DNA from: RBG-13-68-16 sp041494245
GTDB taxonomy: Bacteria > Acidobacteriota > Thermoanaerobaculia > Thermoanaerobaculales > Thermoanaerobaculaceae
DNA length: 64,000 bases
Assembly (NCBI GenBank): GCA_041494245.1
Contig: JBGQAK010000001.1
Coordinates: 248,001 to 312,000 of the forward strand
Reading direction: 5' to 3'
Every line of letters starts with the position of its first letter. Position 1 is the first letter of the stretch. Under the pieces are notes generated by a model. It had not been told where the DNA came from. It saw only the letters and a program-made list of their open reading frames with translations, and did no database searches. Of the stretch, positions 27,068-34,969 are shown piece by piece. Position numbers and translations under genes: made by a program.

Positions 27068-27810
27068 AGCGGGTGCTGTGCGTAGCGATCGTGCTGGTGT
27101 GGGCGGCGACGTCCTCGGGGACTCAGTTCCAGCGCTTCCTCTCCCCGGACCGCCCCACCGACCGGGCGATCATGAACTACATGGCTCTCGAGCAGGCCGG
27201 CAAGGCCACCTCGATGGACCTGACCAACATGGCCGTGCTGATCCTCGACAAGGGCTTCCCCACGGATGCCGAGAAGGTCCTGAAGGCCGCGCTCAAGCTC
27301 GACAAGCACAACTACGAGGCGTCGTACCGGCTGGGGCTGGTGCTCCAGCGCGTGGGACGTGACGGCGAGGCGGTGCGCTACTACAAGCTCTGCCTGGAGG
27401 AGCGCCCGGGGTACGCGCAGGCGCGCTTCATGCTGGCCCTGGCGGAGGAGCGTTGCGGCCAGCGCGATGCCGCGATCCGCGACTACGCCAAGGCTTACCG
27501 GCACGCGCCGGAGCTCGCGAACGCGGCCAAGAACCCGCTGATCTACGACTCGGACCTGCAGCTCGCGGCCATCATGAAGTACTACCAGGAGCAGAGGACG
27601 GGCATGACCCTCAAGGTCACCGTGCCCGATCCCGCCGCGGTGCGCCGCATGGCGGAGCCGCCCCTACCGGCGCCGCCGCAGGCCGTGCAGCCCCAGACCG
27701 CCCCACCCCCACCCGCGCCGGCAGCGAGCCCGACGGCCCCCAAGGCGCCGCGGCCGGCACGGGGCGGCCTCGGCATCAACCCCGCCGCGGTCCCGACGCC
27801 CAGGCCCTAG
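27064..27810 (+). CDS. Secreted TPR protein with Pro-rich tail
   Basis: The 248-residue protein starts with a signal peptide ('MKRVLCVAIVLVWAATSSG'). Residues ~55-150 carry TPR-like repeats ('FPTDAEKVLKAALKLDKHN', 'GRDGEAVRYYKLCLEERPG', 'GQRDAAIRDYAKAYRHAPE'). The last ~60 residues are Pro/Ala-rich and probably disordered. It is co-translated with the MXAN_5187-like gene (ATGA overlap), which suggests a joint but unknown role at the cell envelope. Confidence 0.78.
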   Translation: MKRVLCVAIVLVWAATSSGTQFQRFLSPDRPTDRAIMNYMALEQAGKATSMDLTNMAVLILDKGFPTDAEKVLKAALKLDKHNYEASYRLGLVLQRVGRDGEAVRYYKLCLEERPGYAQARFMLALAEERCGQRDAAIRDYAKAYRHAPELANAAKNPLIYDSDLQLAAIMKYYQEQRTGMTLKVTVPDPAAVRRMAEPPLPAPPQAVQPQTAPPPPAPAASPTAPKAPRPARGGLGINPAAVPTPRP

Positions 27811-27996
27811 CCCGGACTATTCACGAAGGAGCCTACTGCGAGCGCGGATCTGGCCGCCCTGGCGGGCGTACTCGGGGCTCGGAAGGTGCCGCCGTACGGC
27901 ACGAGGTCGGCTCCCCTCCTCGCCCCTTCCGTTCGCCCACCATGACAGCCACCTGCGCGCTCTCGCTACGGTCCCCCAATGAATAATCCGGGCTAG
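27807..27996. mobile_element. 190-bp element bounded by 17-bp imperfect inverted repeats (MITE-like remnant)
   Basis: CTAGCCCGGACTATTCA at 27807-27823 and TGAATAATCCGGGCTAG at 27980-27996 are inverted copies with 16 of 17 positions matching. The interior has no gene but several small stems, for example GTGCCG/CGGCAC at 27886-27902. The two arms overlap the stop codons of both convergent neighbours. The ends look like the terminal inverted repeats of a non-autonomous insertion element; target-site duplication is not clear. A structured RNA or bidirectional 3'-end element is the alternative. Confidence 0.5.
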
Positions 27997-29066
27997 ACGT
28001 TGAACCGGAAGGTGATGACGTCACCGTCCTGGACGGGGTAGTCCTTCCCCTCCAGGTGTAGCGTGCCGCGCGAGCGGCAGGCGGCGATGGAACTGGCGTC
28101 GAGCAGCTCATCCCACCTCACCACCTCGGCCCGGATGAAGCCGCGCTCGAAGTCCGAGTGGATCGCCCCTGCGGCCTTGAGCGCCGGCGTTCCCGCCGGC
28201 ACTGACCACGCCCGGCACTCGTCCTCCCCGACCGTGAAGAAGGAAATCAGCCCGAGAAGCGCGTAGGCGGCGCGCAGCAGGCGGTCCAGTGCGCGGTCCG
28301 GCAGCCCGAGGTCGGCGAGGAACGCGGCCTGGTCGGCGGGCGCCAGGAGCGAGATCTCCTGCTCCAGCGTCGCGCACACCGCGGTGATCGCGACCTTGGG
28401 CTGGTTCTGCCAGGCGCCGAACCCTGCACGTCCAACGGCGCCCGCAAGATCCGCGGCGTCCCCCTCGCCCGCGTTGAGGATCACCAGCATCGGCTTGAGC
28501 GAAAGGAAGGTGAACCCCTTCAGGAGGCGCAGTTCGTCGGCGCTCAGGTCCACGCGGCGCAACGGCGTCCCGGCCTCGAGGGCGAGGCGGCAGTGTTCCA
28601 CGGCCGCGCGCTCGGCCTCCAGCTCCGGCGTCTTGCGTTTGACAAGGTCGCGGGCGAGGCGCTCGAGCCGGTTGGTCGCGACCGCCAGATCGCCGAGAAG
28701 GAGCTCGGTCTCCATGAGTTCGAGGTCACGCGCGGGCCCGAGCCCCCCCTCGGGGTGGGGCACCGCGTCGGAAGGGAAGTCCCGCACCACCACCGCCAGG
28801 GCGTCCATCGTGCGCAGCTCCGGGATGTTAAGTCCCTGGCCGCCGCCCTTGACGATGCCCGGCACGTCCACGAACCGCACCGTCGCCGGGGTGTGCTTGC
28901 GGGGCTTGAACAGCTCCGACAGCCGGTCGAGGCGGCGGTCGGGAACGTGGGCGATCCCCACCTGAGCACCGGGCCTGTGATGGCCGGCGGCCGCCTGCTG
29001 CCCGGTCAGGAGCGAGAAGAGTGTGGTCTTCCCCGACAGCTCCAGCCCCAGGATCCCGAACTCCAT
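27993..29066 (-). CDS. ychF: YchF/Obg-like ATPase-family P-loop protein, divergent
   Basis: The 357-residue protein follows the YchF plan: G1 loop, G3 'DVPGIVKGGGQG' (usual D-x-x-G-L-V-K-G), a coiled-coil insertion around residues 125-180, an 'NAGE' element in place of the NxxE specificity motif, and a C-terminal TGS-like domain ('FFTVGEDECRAWSVPAGTPALKAAGAIHSD...'). The P-loop is unusual: 'GLELSGKTTLF' where bacterial YchF has G-L-P-N-V-G-K-S-T. YchF proteins bind ATP and associate with ribosomes. This may be a paralogue rather than the housekeeping copy. ATG 29066 has a GGAGG ribosome site seven bases upstream. Confidence 0.85.
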   Translation of the reverse strand: MEFGILGLELSGKTTLFSLLTGQQAAAGHHRPGAQVGIAHVPDRRLDRLSELFKPRKHTPATVRFVDVPGIVKGGGQGLNIPELRTMDALAVVVRDFPSDAVPHPEGGLGPARDLELMETELLLGDLAVATNRLERLARDLVKRKTPELEAERAAVEHCRLALEAGTPLRRVDLSADELRLLKGFTFLSLKPMLVILNAGEGDAADLAGAVGRAGFGAWQNQPKVAITAVCATLEQEISLLAPADQAAFLADLGLPDRALDRLLRAAYALLGLISFFTVGEDECRAWSVPAGTPALKAAGAIHSDFERGFIRAEVVRWDELLDASSIAACRSRGTLHLEGKDYPVQDGDVITFRFNV

Positions 29067-29082
29067 GCGCGCCTCCGCAGGG

Positions 29083-29088
29083 ATTCTA
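29083..29088 (-). promoter_or_regulatory. -10-like TAGAAT ahead of ychF
   Basis: On the minus strand GGTAGAAT lies 16 bases before the ATG, with GGAGG in between, giving a predicted leader of about ten bases. The hexamer is the same as that ahead of selA. Confidence 0.45.
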
Positions 29089-29111
29089 CCGGAGCCGCGG
29101 GCATGCCCTGG

Positions 29112-29117
29112 TAGACT
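29112..29117 (+). promoter_or_regulatory. -10-like TAGACT ahead of the TatT-like gene
   Basis: GGTAGACT lies 18 bases before the ATG at 29136, back to back with the ychF promoter. The predicted leader is about 12 bases. Confidence 0.4.
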
Positions 29118-29135
29118 GCGTCCGGGAGCCCGACC

Positions 29136-29894
29136 ATGACCAGGATCTCTTGGATCGCAGCGGCCGCGGTACTTTCTGTTTTGGTGCCCGCGGTAGTGCC
29201 CGCACAGGTGGCCGACGGTGGGGTGCTCACCGCGGCGCACGCCGCGTACGAGGCGCGCGGCGAGCCGGCAAGGGCCAAGGGCGCGGTGGAGCTCTTCAAG
29301 AGGGCGGCGGCGGAGGATCCGGCCTCGTACGACGCCCGCTGGGAGGGCGCCCGCGCGGCGTACTTCTTCGGCACCTACACCAGAACCGATGCGCCGGACA
29401 GCGAGAAGATGGCGATCTTCGACGGCGGCATCACGCTCGCCAAGCAGGCGGTCGCGCTCTCGCCCAAGGGCGTCGAGGGGCACTTCTGGCTGGGGGTGCT
29501 GTACGGCGTCTACGGGGAGGCCAAGGGGATCTTCAAGTCGCTGAGTATGGTGCCGCTGATCAAGCAGGAGATGCAGAGCTGCCTCGAGGAGGATCCGGCG
29601 GTGGAGGGGTGGGGGCCAGACCGGGTCCTCGGACGGATGTACTACAAGCTCCCGTTCTTCAAGGGGGGAGACAACAAGAAGTCCATTGCGTACCTGGAGA
29701 AATCGCTCGCGGAAGCCCCCACCAACGCGCTCACGCGCCTCTACCTTGCGGAGACCTACAGGTCGGAGGGGATGAAGGTGCTCGCCATCCAGCAGCTCAG
29801 GGCCATCGTCTCGATGACCCCGGACCCGCGCTGGGCGCCCGAGCACCCCTGGATCAAGGCCCAGGCCGAGAAACTGCTCAAGAAGCTGCAATAG
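29136..29894 (+). CDS. Secreted TPR protein, TatT-like
   Basis: The 252-residue protein has a signal peptide ('MTRISWIAAAAVLSVLVPAVVPAQ') and helical repeats with 'AVELFKRAAAEDPASYDARWEGARAAYF' split over two units, then 'GVEGHFWLGVLYGVYGEA' and 'DRVLGRMYYKLPFFKGGDNKKSI'. The layout and the 'GRxYxKLPFFxGGD' block resemble TatT, a periplasmic TPR partner of some TRAP systems, but no TRAP transporter is nearby. It may be a general periplasmic scaffold. Confidence 0.75.
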   Translation: MTRISWIAAAAVLSVLVPAVVPAQVADGGVLTAAHAAYEARGEPARAKGAVELFKRAAAEDPASYDARWEGARAAYFFGTYTRTDAPDSEKMAIFDGGITLAKQAVALSPKGVEGHFWLGVLYGVYGEAKGIFKSLSMVPLIKQEMQSCLEEDPAVEGWGPDRVLGRMYYKLPFFKGGDNKKSIAYLEKSLAEAPTNALTRLYLAETYRSEGMKVLAIQQLRAIVSMTPDPRWAPEHPWIKAQAEKLLKKLQ

Positions 29895-30023
29895 CCTCTG
29901 CCCTGCCTGCGGCGGACACGTGCGTGGAAGATTGGGGTCATGCGTCGGGGGCCCGTGCACGCCATTGCCGTGCCGGCACCCATGGGCGACACTGGTGAGG
30001 CCGCGAGTGCGGCGGAGGTGCGT

Positions 30024-30863
30024 ATGCGCGCGCGGGCCATTGTGGGTCTCCTGCTTGTTGGCAGCGCGGGGGTTGCAGCGGCCGGGGAGCTCGTGCTGCC
30101 GGTCTTCGCCCTGCGCTGGCCGGGGAAAGACGGCAACCGGTGGTCGTCCGAGGTCTACCTCACCAACCCGGGAGGAAAGGCGGTGCGGGTTGGGACGGGG
30201 CGCTTCCTGCCGGGGATCGTCCAGGTCGTGCACGCCTGCCTTCCGCCGGTTCCGGCCTGGCGGGAGGTCCCTCCGCACACCACCGTGGTGTGGTCGTTGG
30301 AGCAGTTCAGCCTCGATCTAGGCTGCCCGGAGTTCGCCCTGGGAGGTCTCGCCTTCGAAGCGGACGGAGAGGTCCGCATCATCGCCCGCGTGGTGAACGA
30401 GCGCGGTGCGGAGGGGTCGGGTCCGATCCTGGCGGGGTACGGCCAGGAGGTCCCGGCGCCGGGGTACGCGGAACGGGCCGGTCCGGGCGCAGTGTGGCAG
30501 CTCCCCGGCTTGGTCTGGCACCCCAACGCCTGCGGTCCGCCCCGCTTCGAGAGCTACCTCTACCTCGCAAACCCCGGCGACGTTGCCGCGGAGGTGACCC
30601 TCATGCAGTCCCCCGATGGCCGTGAGGGGACCCTGGTGGTGAGCGGTCAGACTGTCCAGACACCGTTTACCTTCACCGTCCCGGCGCAGGGGTGGCGGCA
30701 GCTCAGAGTGGAGCTGGGCGGGATCCTCCCCGCGGTGTGCATGCAACCGCAGGTGGTGGACCTCTTCTTCACGACGTCGGCGGGTGTGGCCGCCTGCGCG
30801 GCGGTGGTGGACCGGTCCTCGCAGGACCCGTGGACTGTGTTGCCGGTCCGCACCGCCCCCTGA
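30024..30863 (+). CDS. Secreted protein of unknown function
   Basis: The 279-residue protein has a signal peptide ('MRARAIVGLLLVGSAGVAAAG') and is beta-rich. Two similar blocks, 'RWSSEVYLTNPGGKAV' and 'RFESYLYLANPGDVAA', suggest two repeated immunoglobulin-like domains. Four Cys residues (in 'VHACLPP', 'LGCPEF', 'NACGPP' and 'AVCMQP') could form two disulfides. ATG 30024 is chosen for its GGCGGAGG ribosome site and because the signal peptide begins there; an upstream in-frame ATG at 29940 would add an atypical leader. I do not recognise a characterised family. Confidence 0.65.
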   Translation: MRARAIVGLLLVGSAGVAAAGELVLPVFALRWPGKDGNRWSSEVYLTNPGGKAVRVGTGRFLPGIVQVVHACLPPVPAWREVPPHTTVVWSLEQFSLDLGCPEFALGGLAFEADGEVRIIARVVNERGAEGSGPILAGYGQEVPAPGYAERAGPGAVWQLPGLVWHPNACGPPRFESYLYLANPGDVAAEVTLMQSPDGREGTLVVSGQTVQTPFTFTVPAQGWRQLRVELGGILPAVCMQPQVVDLFFTTSAGVAACAAVVDRSSQDPWTVLPVRTAP

Positions 30864-30902
30864 CCCCGGGGCGCCTGTCCGGGCGGAGGTCCGTGGAAGA
30901 CC

Positions 30903-31591
30903 ATGGCACGGTGGCGGTTTCCCGAAGGATTCCCGGAGCCTTCGGTCTCCGGCACGTGCACTGCAGGGGCGGCTGGCGGCACGGGTGCAGGAGAAGGCCA
31001 TCCCGGCGTCCGTGTCGCTGATCGCCCGGGGCAGACGTGGCCTACGGTGTCCCAGGCGCGCACACGCATACCGGCGTCGCGCTCTGGGATGTCGCACACG
31101 GCCAGGTTGTCGAGACCGCCACGGCCTCGGTCGAGACCCGTGTCTCCTACCGTCCCGGGTTTCTCGCCTGGCGGGAACTGCCCGCGGTGCTGGCGGCGTT
31201 CGAGAAGCTCGTACGGGCGCCCCAGTTGGTGCTGGTGGACGGTCACGGCCGCGCCCATCCCCGGCGCTGCGGCCTCGCGTGCCTGCTGGGGCTGGCCCTT
31301 GACCTGCCCGCCCTGGGTTGCGCCAAGAGCGTGCTCGTGGGGACATTCGGAGAGCTTCCCGGGACCCGGGGGGCGCACGAACCGCTCCGGTATGGCCGCG
31401 AGATGATCGGCATGGCGTTGCGAACCCGCGCAGGTGTGCGGCCGGTGGTCGTCTCGGTTGGTCACCGGGTCACGCTTGAGGACGCCTGTTCCTGGGTGTT
31501 GCGCGCAAGCCGGTTTCGCATCTCTGAACCGCTGCGCGTTGCGCACACCGCGGCAACGAGCCTGCGCATGGCGCGCCTTTCAGGTGGATGA
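30903..31591 (+). pseudogene. nfi: Endonuclease V (nfi) gene broken by frameshift(s)
   Basis: From GTG 31037 the frame encodes the core of endonuclease V: 'GFLAWRELPAVLAAFEKL' with the catalytic Glu, 'LVLVDGHGRAHPRRCGLA' with Asp and His, 'LGCAKSVLVGTF' and the C-terminal 'VSVGHRVTLEDACSWVLR'. The missing N-terminal part is readable in another frame just upstream ('ALQGRLAARVQ...IPASVSLIA'). The join falls at GCCCGGGG (31024-31031), where removing one base would restore the conserved A-G-A-D-V-A-Y containing the first catalytic Asp. A second shift may exist near 30950, since a plausible start ('MARWRFPEGFPEP') is in a third frame. Either a decayed gene or a base-call error in a G/C run. Confidence 0.7.
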
Positions 31592-31646
31592 GGAGGGTCA
31601 GGCCTCGACCTACAGCGTCGCTGGCGCGACAGCGAGACCAGACGCC

Positions 31647-34600
31647 CTACACTACGGCGCTCGCCTTTCGCCTGCGGCCGCCGAAGAACCACAGCCAGGC
31701 GGCGAGCTTCTCCTGCAGCACCTCGAAGTAGGTGAACACGACCGGCGTCACGAACAGCGTCAACAGCTGGGAGAACAGCAGACCGCCCACGACCGCCAGC
31801 CCCAACGGCCGGCGCGCCTCGGCGCCGGCGCCGAAGCCGAGGGCGATGGGCAGGGTCCCGAAGAGCGCGGCCATCGTCGTCATCATGATCGGGCGGAAGC
31901 GCACGACGCACGCCTCGTAAATGGCGTCGGACGGGTTTTTGCCCCCGTTGCGCATCGCCTCGAGCGCGAAGTCGATCATGATGATGCCGTTCTTCTTGAC
32001 GAGCCCGACCAGCATGATGATGCCGACGAACGCGTAGATGTTCAGCTCGGTCTTGAACAGCATGAGCGTGGCGATCGCGCCGGCCCCCGCAAACGGCAGC
32101 GCAGAGAGGATCGTCAGGGGGTGGATGAAGCTCTCGTATAGCACGCCCAGCACCATGTAGATCACAAGGATCGTGATCAGCAGCAGCAGCCCCAGCCCCT
32201 TCATCGAGGACTCGAAGGCTTGGGCCGTACCCTGCAGGCTGGTGGAGATCGTGGCTGGCAACGTCGCCTTTGCGGCCCTGTCCACCTCATCCAGGGCTTG
32301 GCCGAGCGCCACACCCGGGCGCAGGTTGAACGAAAGCGTGACCGCGGGGAGCTGGCCGAAGTGGTTCACGGAAAGCGGCCCGAGGCCGGGCACGACGCGG
32401 GCCAGTGCCTGGATGGGCACGAGCTCGCCCTGCTTGTTGCGCACGTACAGAAGCGGAAGGTCCCCGGGCCCGGACTGGAACTCCGGCAGCAGCTCCATGA
32501 TGACCTGGTACTCGTTCTGGGGTGCGAAGATCGTGGAGATCTGGCGGGAGCCGTAGGCCGAGTAGAGGGCGTCCTCGATGGCGCCCGCGCTCACTCCGAG
32601 GGTCGAGGCCTTGTCGCGGTTGATCTCGATGTTGAGCTCGGGGTTCTTGATCAGCAGGTCGGTGTTGACGTCGACTAGTGCGGTAAGCGTGCGCAGCCTT
32701 GCCTCGAGCAGCGGCGCGGTGCGGTAGAGCTCGTCGGTGTCCGGACCCTGCAGGGTGAGCTGGTACTGCGCCTTGGTGAGCTGGCCGCCGATCCGGATCG
32801 GGGGCGGGTTCTGCAGGTACACGCGGATGCCCGGAATCTGGGCGAGCTTCGGCCGCAGCTCGTTGACGATGTCGTCGGCAGAGAGGCGGCGCTGATTTCG
32901 GGGCTTCAGGCGGACGAAGACGACGCCAGAGTTCGTGCCGCCGATGCCGCCCCGCCCGCCCGCCGAGGACATGAACGCCTCGACGTTGGGGTCGGCTTTG
33001 ACCACGGTGGCGACGGCCTTCTGGTGCTGGACCATTGCGTCGAAAGAAATGCCCTCGGCCGCCTCCGTGAATCCGAAGATCTGGCTGGTATCCTGGTTGG
33101 GGATGAACCCCTTGGGGATCGCGATGAAGAGGACCACCGTCAGGATCGAGATGATGAAGGTCACCACCATGGTGGCCGGTCGGTGGTGGAGCACAAACCT
33201 GAGGCCCCCTGAGTATCCCTTGAGCACGCGGGCGAAGAGACGCTCGAAGAAATTGTAAAAGGCGTGATGCTCGACCTCGCGCTCCGGCCGCAGGAAACGG
33301 CTCGCTAGCATCGGGGTGAGTGTCAGCGAGATGAAGCCGGAGATCAGCACAGCCACGCCAATGGTCACTGCGAACTCGCGGAACAGGCGTCCGATGATGC
33401 CGCCCATGAACAGGACGGGGATGAAGACAGCCGCAAGCGAGAGCGTCATCGAGATGATCGTGAAGCCAATCTCGCTCGAGCCGATCAGGGCGGCATCCAA
33501 CGGCTTCTTCCCCATCTCCATGTGACGTACGATGTTTTCCAGCATCACGATGGCGTCATCCACCACGAAGCCCACCGAGAGCGTGAGCGCCATCAGAGAG
33601 AGGTTGTCCAGGCTGTAACCCAGCAGGTACATGACCGCAAAGGTGCCCACGATGGACATCGGCATGGCGAGGGAGGGGATGGCAGTTGCCGAGAGGTTGC
33701 GTAGGAACAGGAAGATGACGAGCACGACGAGGATCAGCGTGATGAGGAGGGTGGTCTTAACGTCGTTGACCGAGTCGTGGATGGACTCCGAGCGGTCGAA
33801 CAGCACCTCCATATTTACCGATGCTGGGAGTTGGCCGCGAAAAATGGGAAGAAGGTCCCGCACCGCCTGCGCGACCGCAACGGTATTGGTGCCGGGCTGG
33901 CGCTGGATCGCAAGGACGACCCCGCGCTGGTCGGTGAACCAGGCCGCAGTCTTGTTGTTCTCGACGTCGTCAATGACCCTGCCGAGCTCCTGGAGACGCA
34001 CGGGGTTGCCGTTCCTGTACACCACGATGATCGGTCGGTACGCCGCAGCCGTCGTGAGCTGGCCGGTGGCCTGGACGGTGTATGACTCGGTCGGCCCCCA
34101 GAGGGTGCCGGTGGGCAGCGCGACGTTGGCGTTCGCGACGGCTTGCTGCACCTCGTCGATGCCGATGCCGCGGGTGGCAAGCTGGCTCGGGTCGAGCTGG
34201 ATGCGGACGGCGTACTTCTGCGCCCCGAACACCTGCACCTGAGCGACGCCGGCGACCATCGAGATGCGCTGCGAGAGCATCGTTTCGCCGTACTCGTCGA
34301 GTGTGTAGAGCGGTAGCGTGGGCGAGGTGAGGGCGAGGTAGAGGATGGGCTGGTCCGCTGGATTCACCTTCTGGTAGGTGGGCGGACTCGGCATGTTGGG
34401 GGGCAGCTGGCGGGCGGCGCGGGCGATGGCCGCCTGCACGTCCTGCGCCGCGGCGTCGAGGTCGCGGCTGAGGTTGAACTGGAGCGTGATCTGGGAGTTG
34501 CCGAGCGAGTTCTGGGAGTTCATCGAGTCGACGCCCGCAATTGTGGAGAACTGCTTCTCGAGCGGCGTCGCGACCGATGAAGCCATCGTCTCTGGGCTCG

Positions 34601-34760
34601 CTCCCGGCAGCACCGCGGAGACCTGGATGGTCGGGAAGTCCACGTTGGGCAGGTCCGAGACGGGCAGGAGGCGGTACGCCATGATGCCAAAGATGAGGAT
34701 TCCGGTCATGACCAGGGTGGTCATGACGGGACGGCGGATGAAGAGCTCGGACACGCTCAC
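31647..34760 (-). CDS. RND efflux pump, inner-membrane permease (MdtB/MdtC type), distal copy
   Basis: The 1037-residue HAE1-type permease has two six-helix halves and two large periplasmic loops. It begins 'SELFIRRPVMTTLVMTGILIFG'. The proton-relay residues are present: the Asp pair in 'GFVVDDAIVMLENI' and the Lys in 'GLVKKNGIIMIDFA'. GTG 34760 is chosen because AAGGAGG lies six bases upstream; the longer open frame adds an atypical basic leader. It is very similar along its whole length to the pump encoded immediately upstream in the operon, as in MdtB/MdtC heterotrimers. The 209-bp gap between the two has no recognisable signal. Confidence 0.94.
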   Translation of the reverse strand: MSVSELFIRRPVMTTLVMTGILIFGIMAYRLLPVSDLPNVDFPTIQVSAVLPGASPETMASSVATPLEKQFSTIAGVDSMNSQNSLGNSQITLQFNLSRDLDAAAQDVQAAIARAARQLPPNMPSPPTYQKVNPADQPILYLALTSPTLPLYTLDEYGETMLSQRISMVAGVAQVQVFGAQKYAVRIQLDPSQLATRGIGIDEVQQAVANANVALPTGTLWGPTESYTVQATGQLTTAAAYRPIIVVYRNGNPVRLQELGRVIDDVENNKTAAWFTDQRGVVLAIQRQPGTNTVAVAQAVRDLLPIFRGQLPASVNMEVLFDRSESIHDSVNDVKTTLLITLILVVLVIFLFLRNLSATAIPSLAMPMSIVGTFAVMYLLGYSLDNLSLMALTLSVGFVVDDAIVMLENIVRHMEMGKKPLDAALIGSSEIGFTIISMTLSLAAVFIPVLFMGGIIGRLFREFAVTIGVAVLISGFISLTLTPMLASRFLRPEREVEHHAFYNFFERLFARVLKGYSGGLRFVLHHRPATMVVTFIISILTVVLFIAIPKGFIPNQDTSQIFGFTEAAEGISFDAMVQHQKAVATVVKADPNVEAFMSSAGGRGGIGGTNSGVVFVRLKPRNQRRLSADDIVNELRPKLAQIPGIRVYLQNPPPIRIGGQLTKAQYQLTLQGPDTDELYRTAPLLEARLRTLTALVDVNTDLLIKNPELNIEINRDKASTLGVSAGAIEDALYSAYGSRQISTIFAPQNEYQVIMELLPEFQSGPGDLPLLYVRNKQGELVPIQALARVVPGLGPLSVNHFGQLPAVTLSFNLRPGVALGQALDEVDRAAKATLPATISTSLQGTAQAFESSMKGLGLLLLITILVIYMVLGVLYESFIHPLTILSALPFAGAGAIATLMLFKTELNIYAFVGIIMLVGLVKKNGIIMIDFALEAMRNGGKNPSDAIYEACVVRFRPIMMTTMAALFGTLPIALGFGAGAEARRPLGLAVVGGLLFSQLLTLFVTPVVFTYFEVLQEKLAAWLWFFGGRRRKASAVV

Positions 34761-34969
34761 GGCGTTCCTCCTTGACGTCCGGCGCGGGCCCATAACCACG
34801 GGCGCCCAAGTCGTTCGGCCGGGTTCGGCGGCGAGCTCGCGCGGCGCCAGATTTCAGGCACCGTGTTGCACCTGCCTCCGACCGTCGTTACAAGCCGCAC
34901 GTCGAATCTCCCATTCCCGCATACGTGGGCGTGACCATGTCTGCGCCGGTAGGGCGCTTTTCGCAGGCG

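Noticed and set aside
27824..27979. Small open frames in the gap between the TPR gene and ychF
   Set aside because: They lack ribosome sites and conserved features; the gap is better explained by the inverted-repeat element.
31019..31021. In-frame TGA in the endonuclease V region as a selenocysteine codon
   Set aside because: The conserved protein continues in another frame upstream, so this is a frameshift; endonuclease V has no Cys/Sec at that place.
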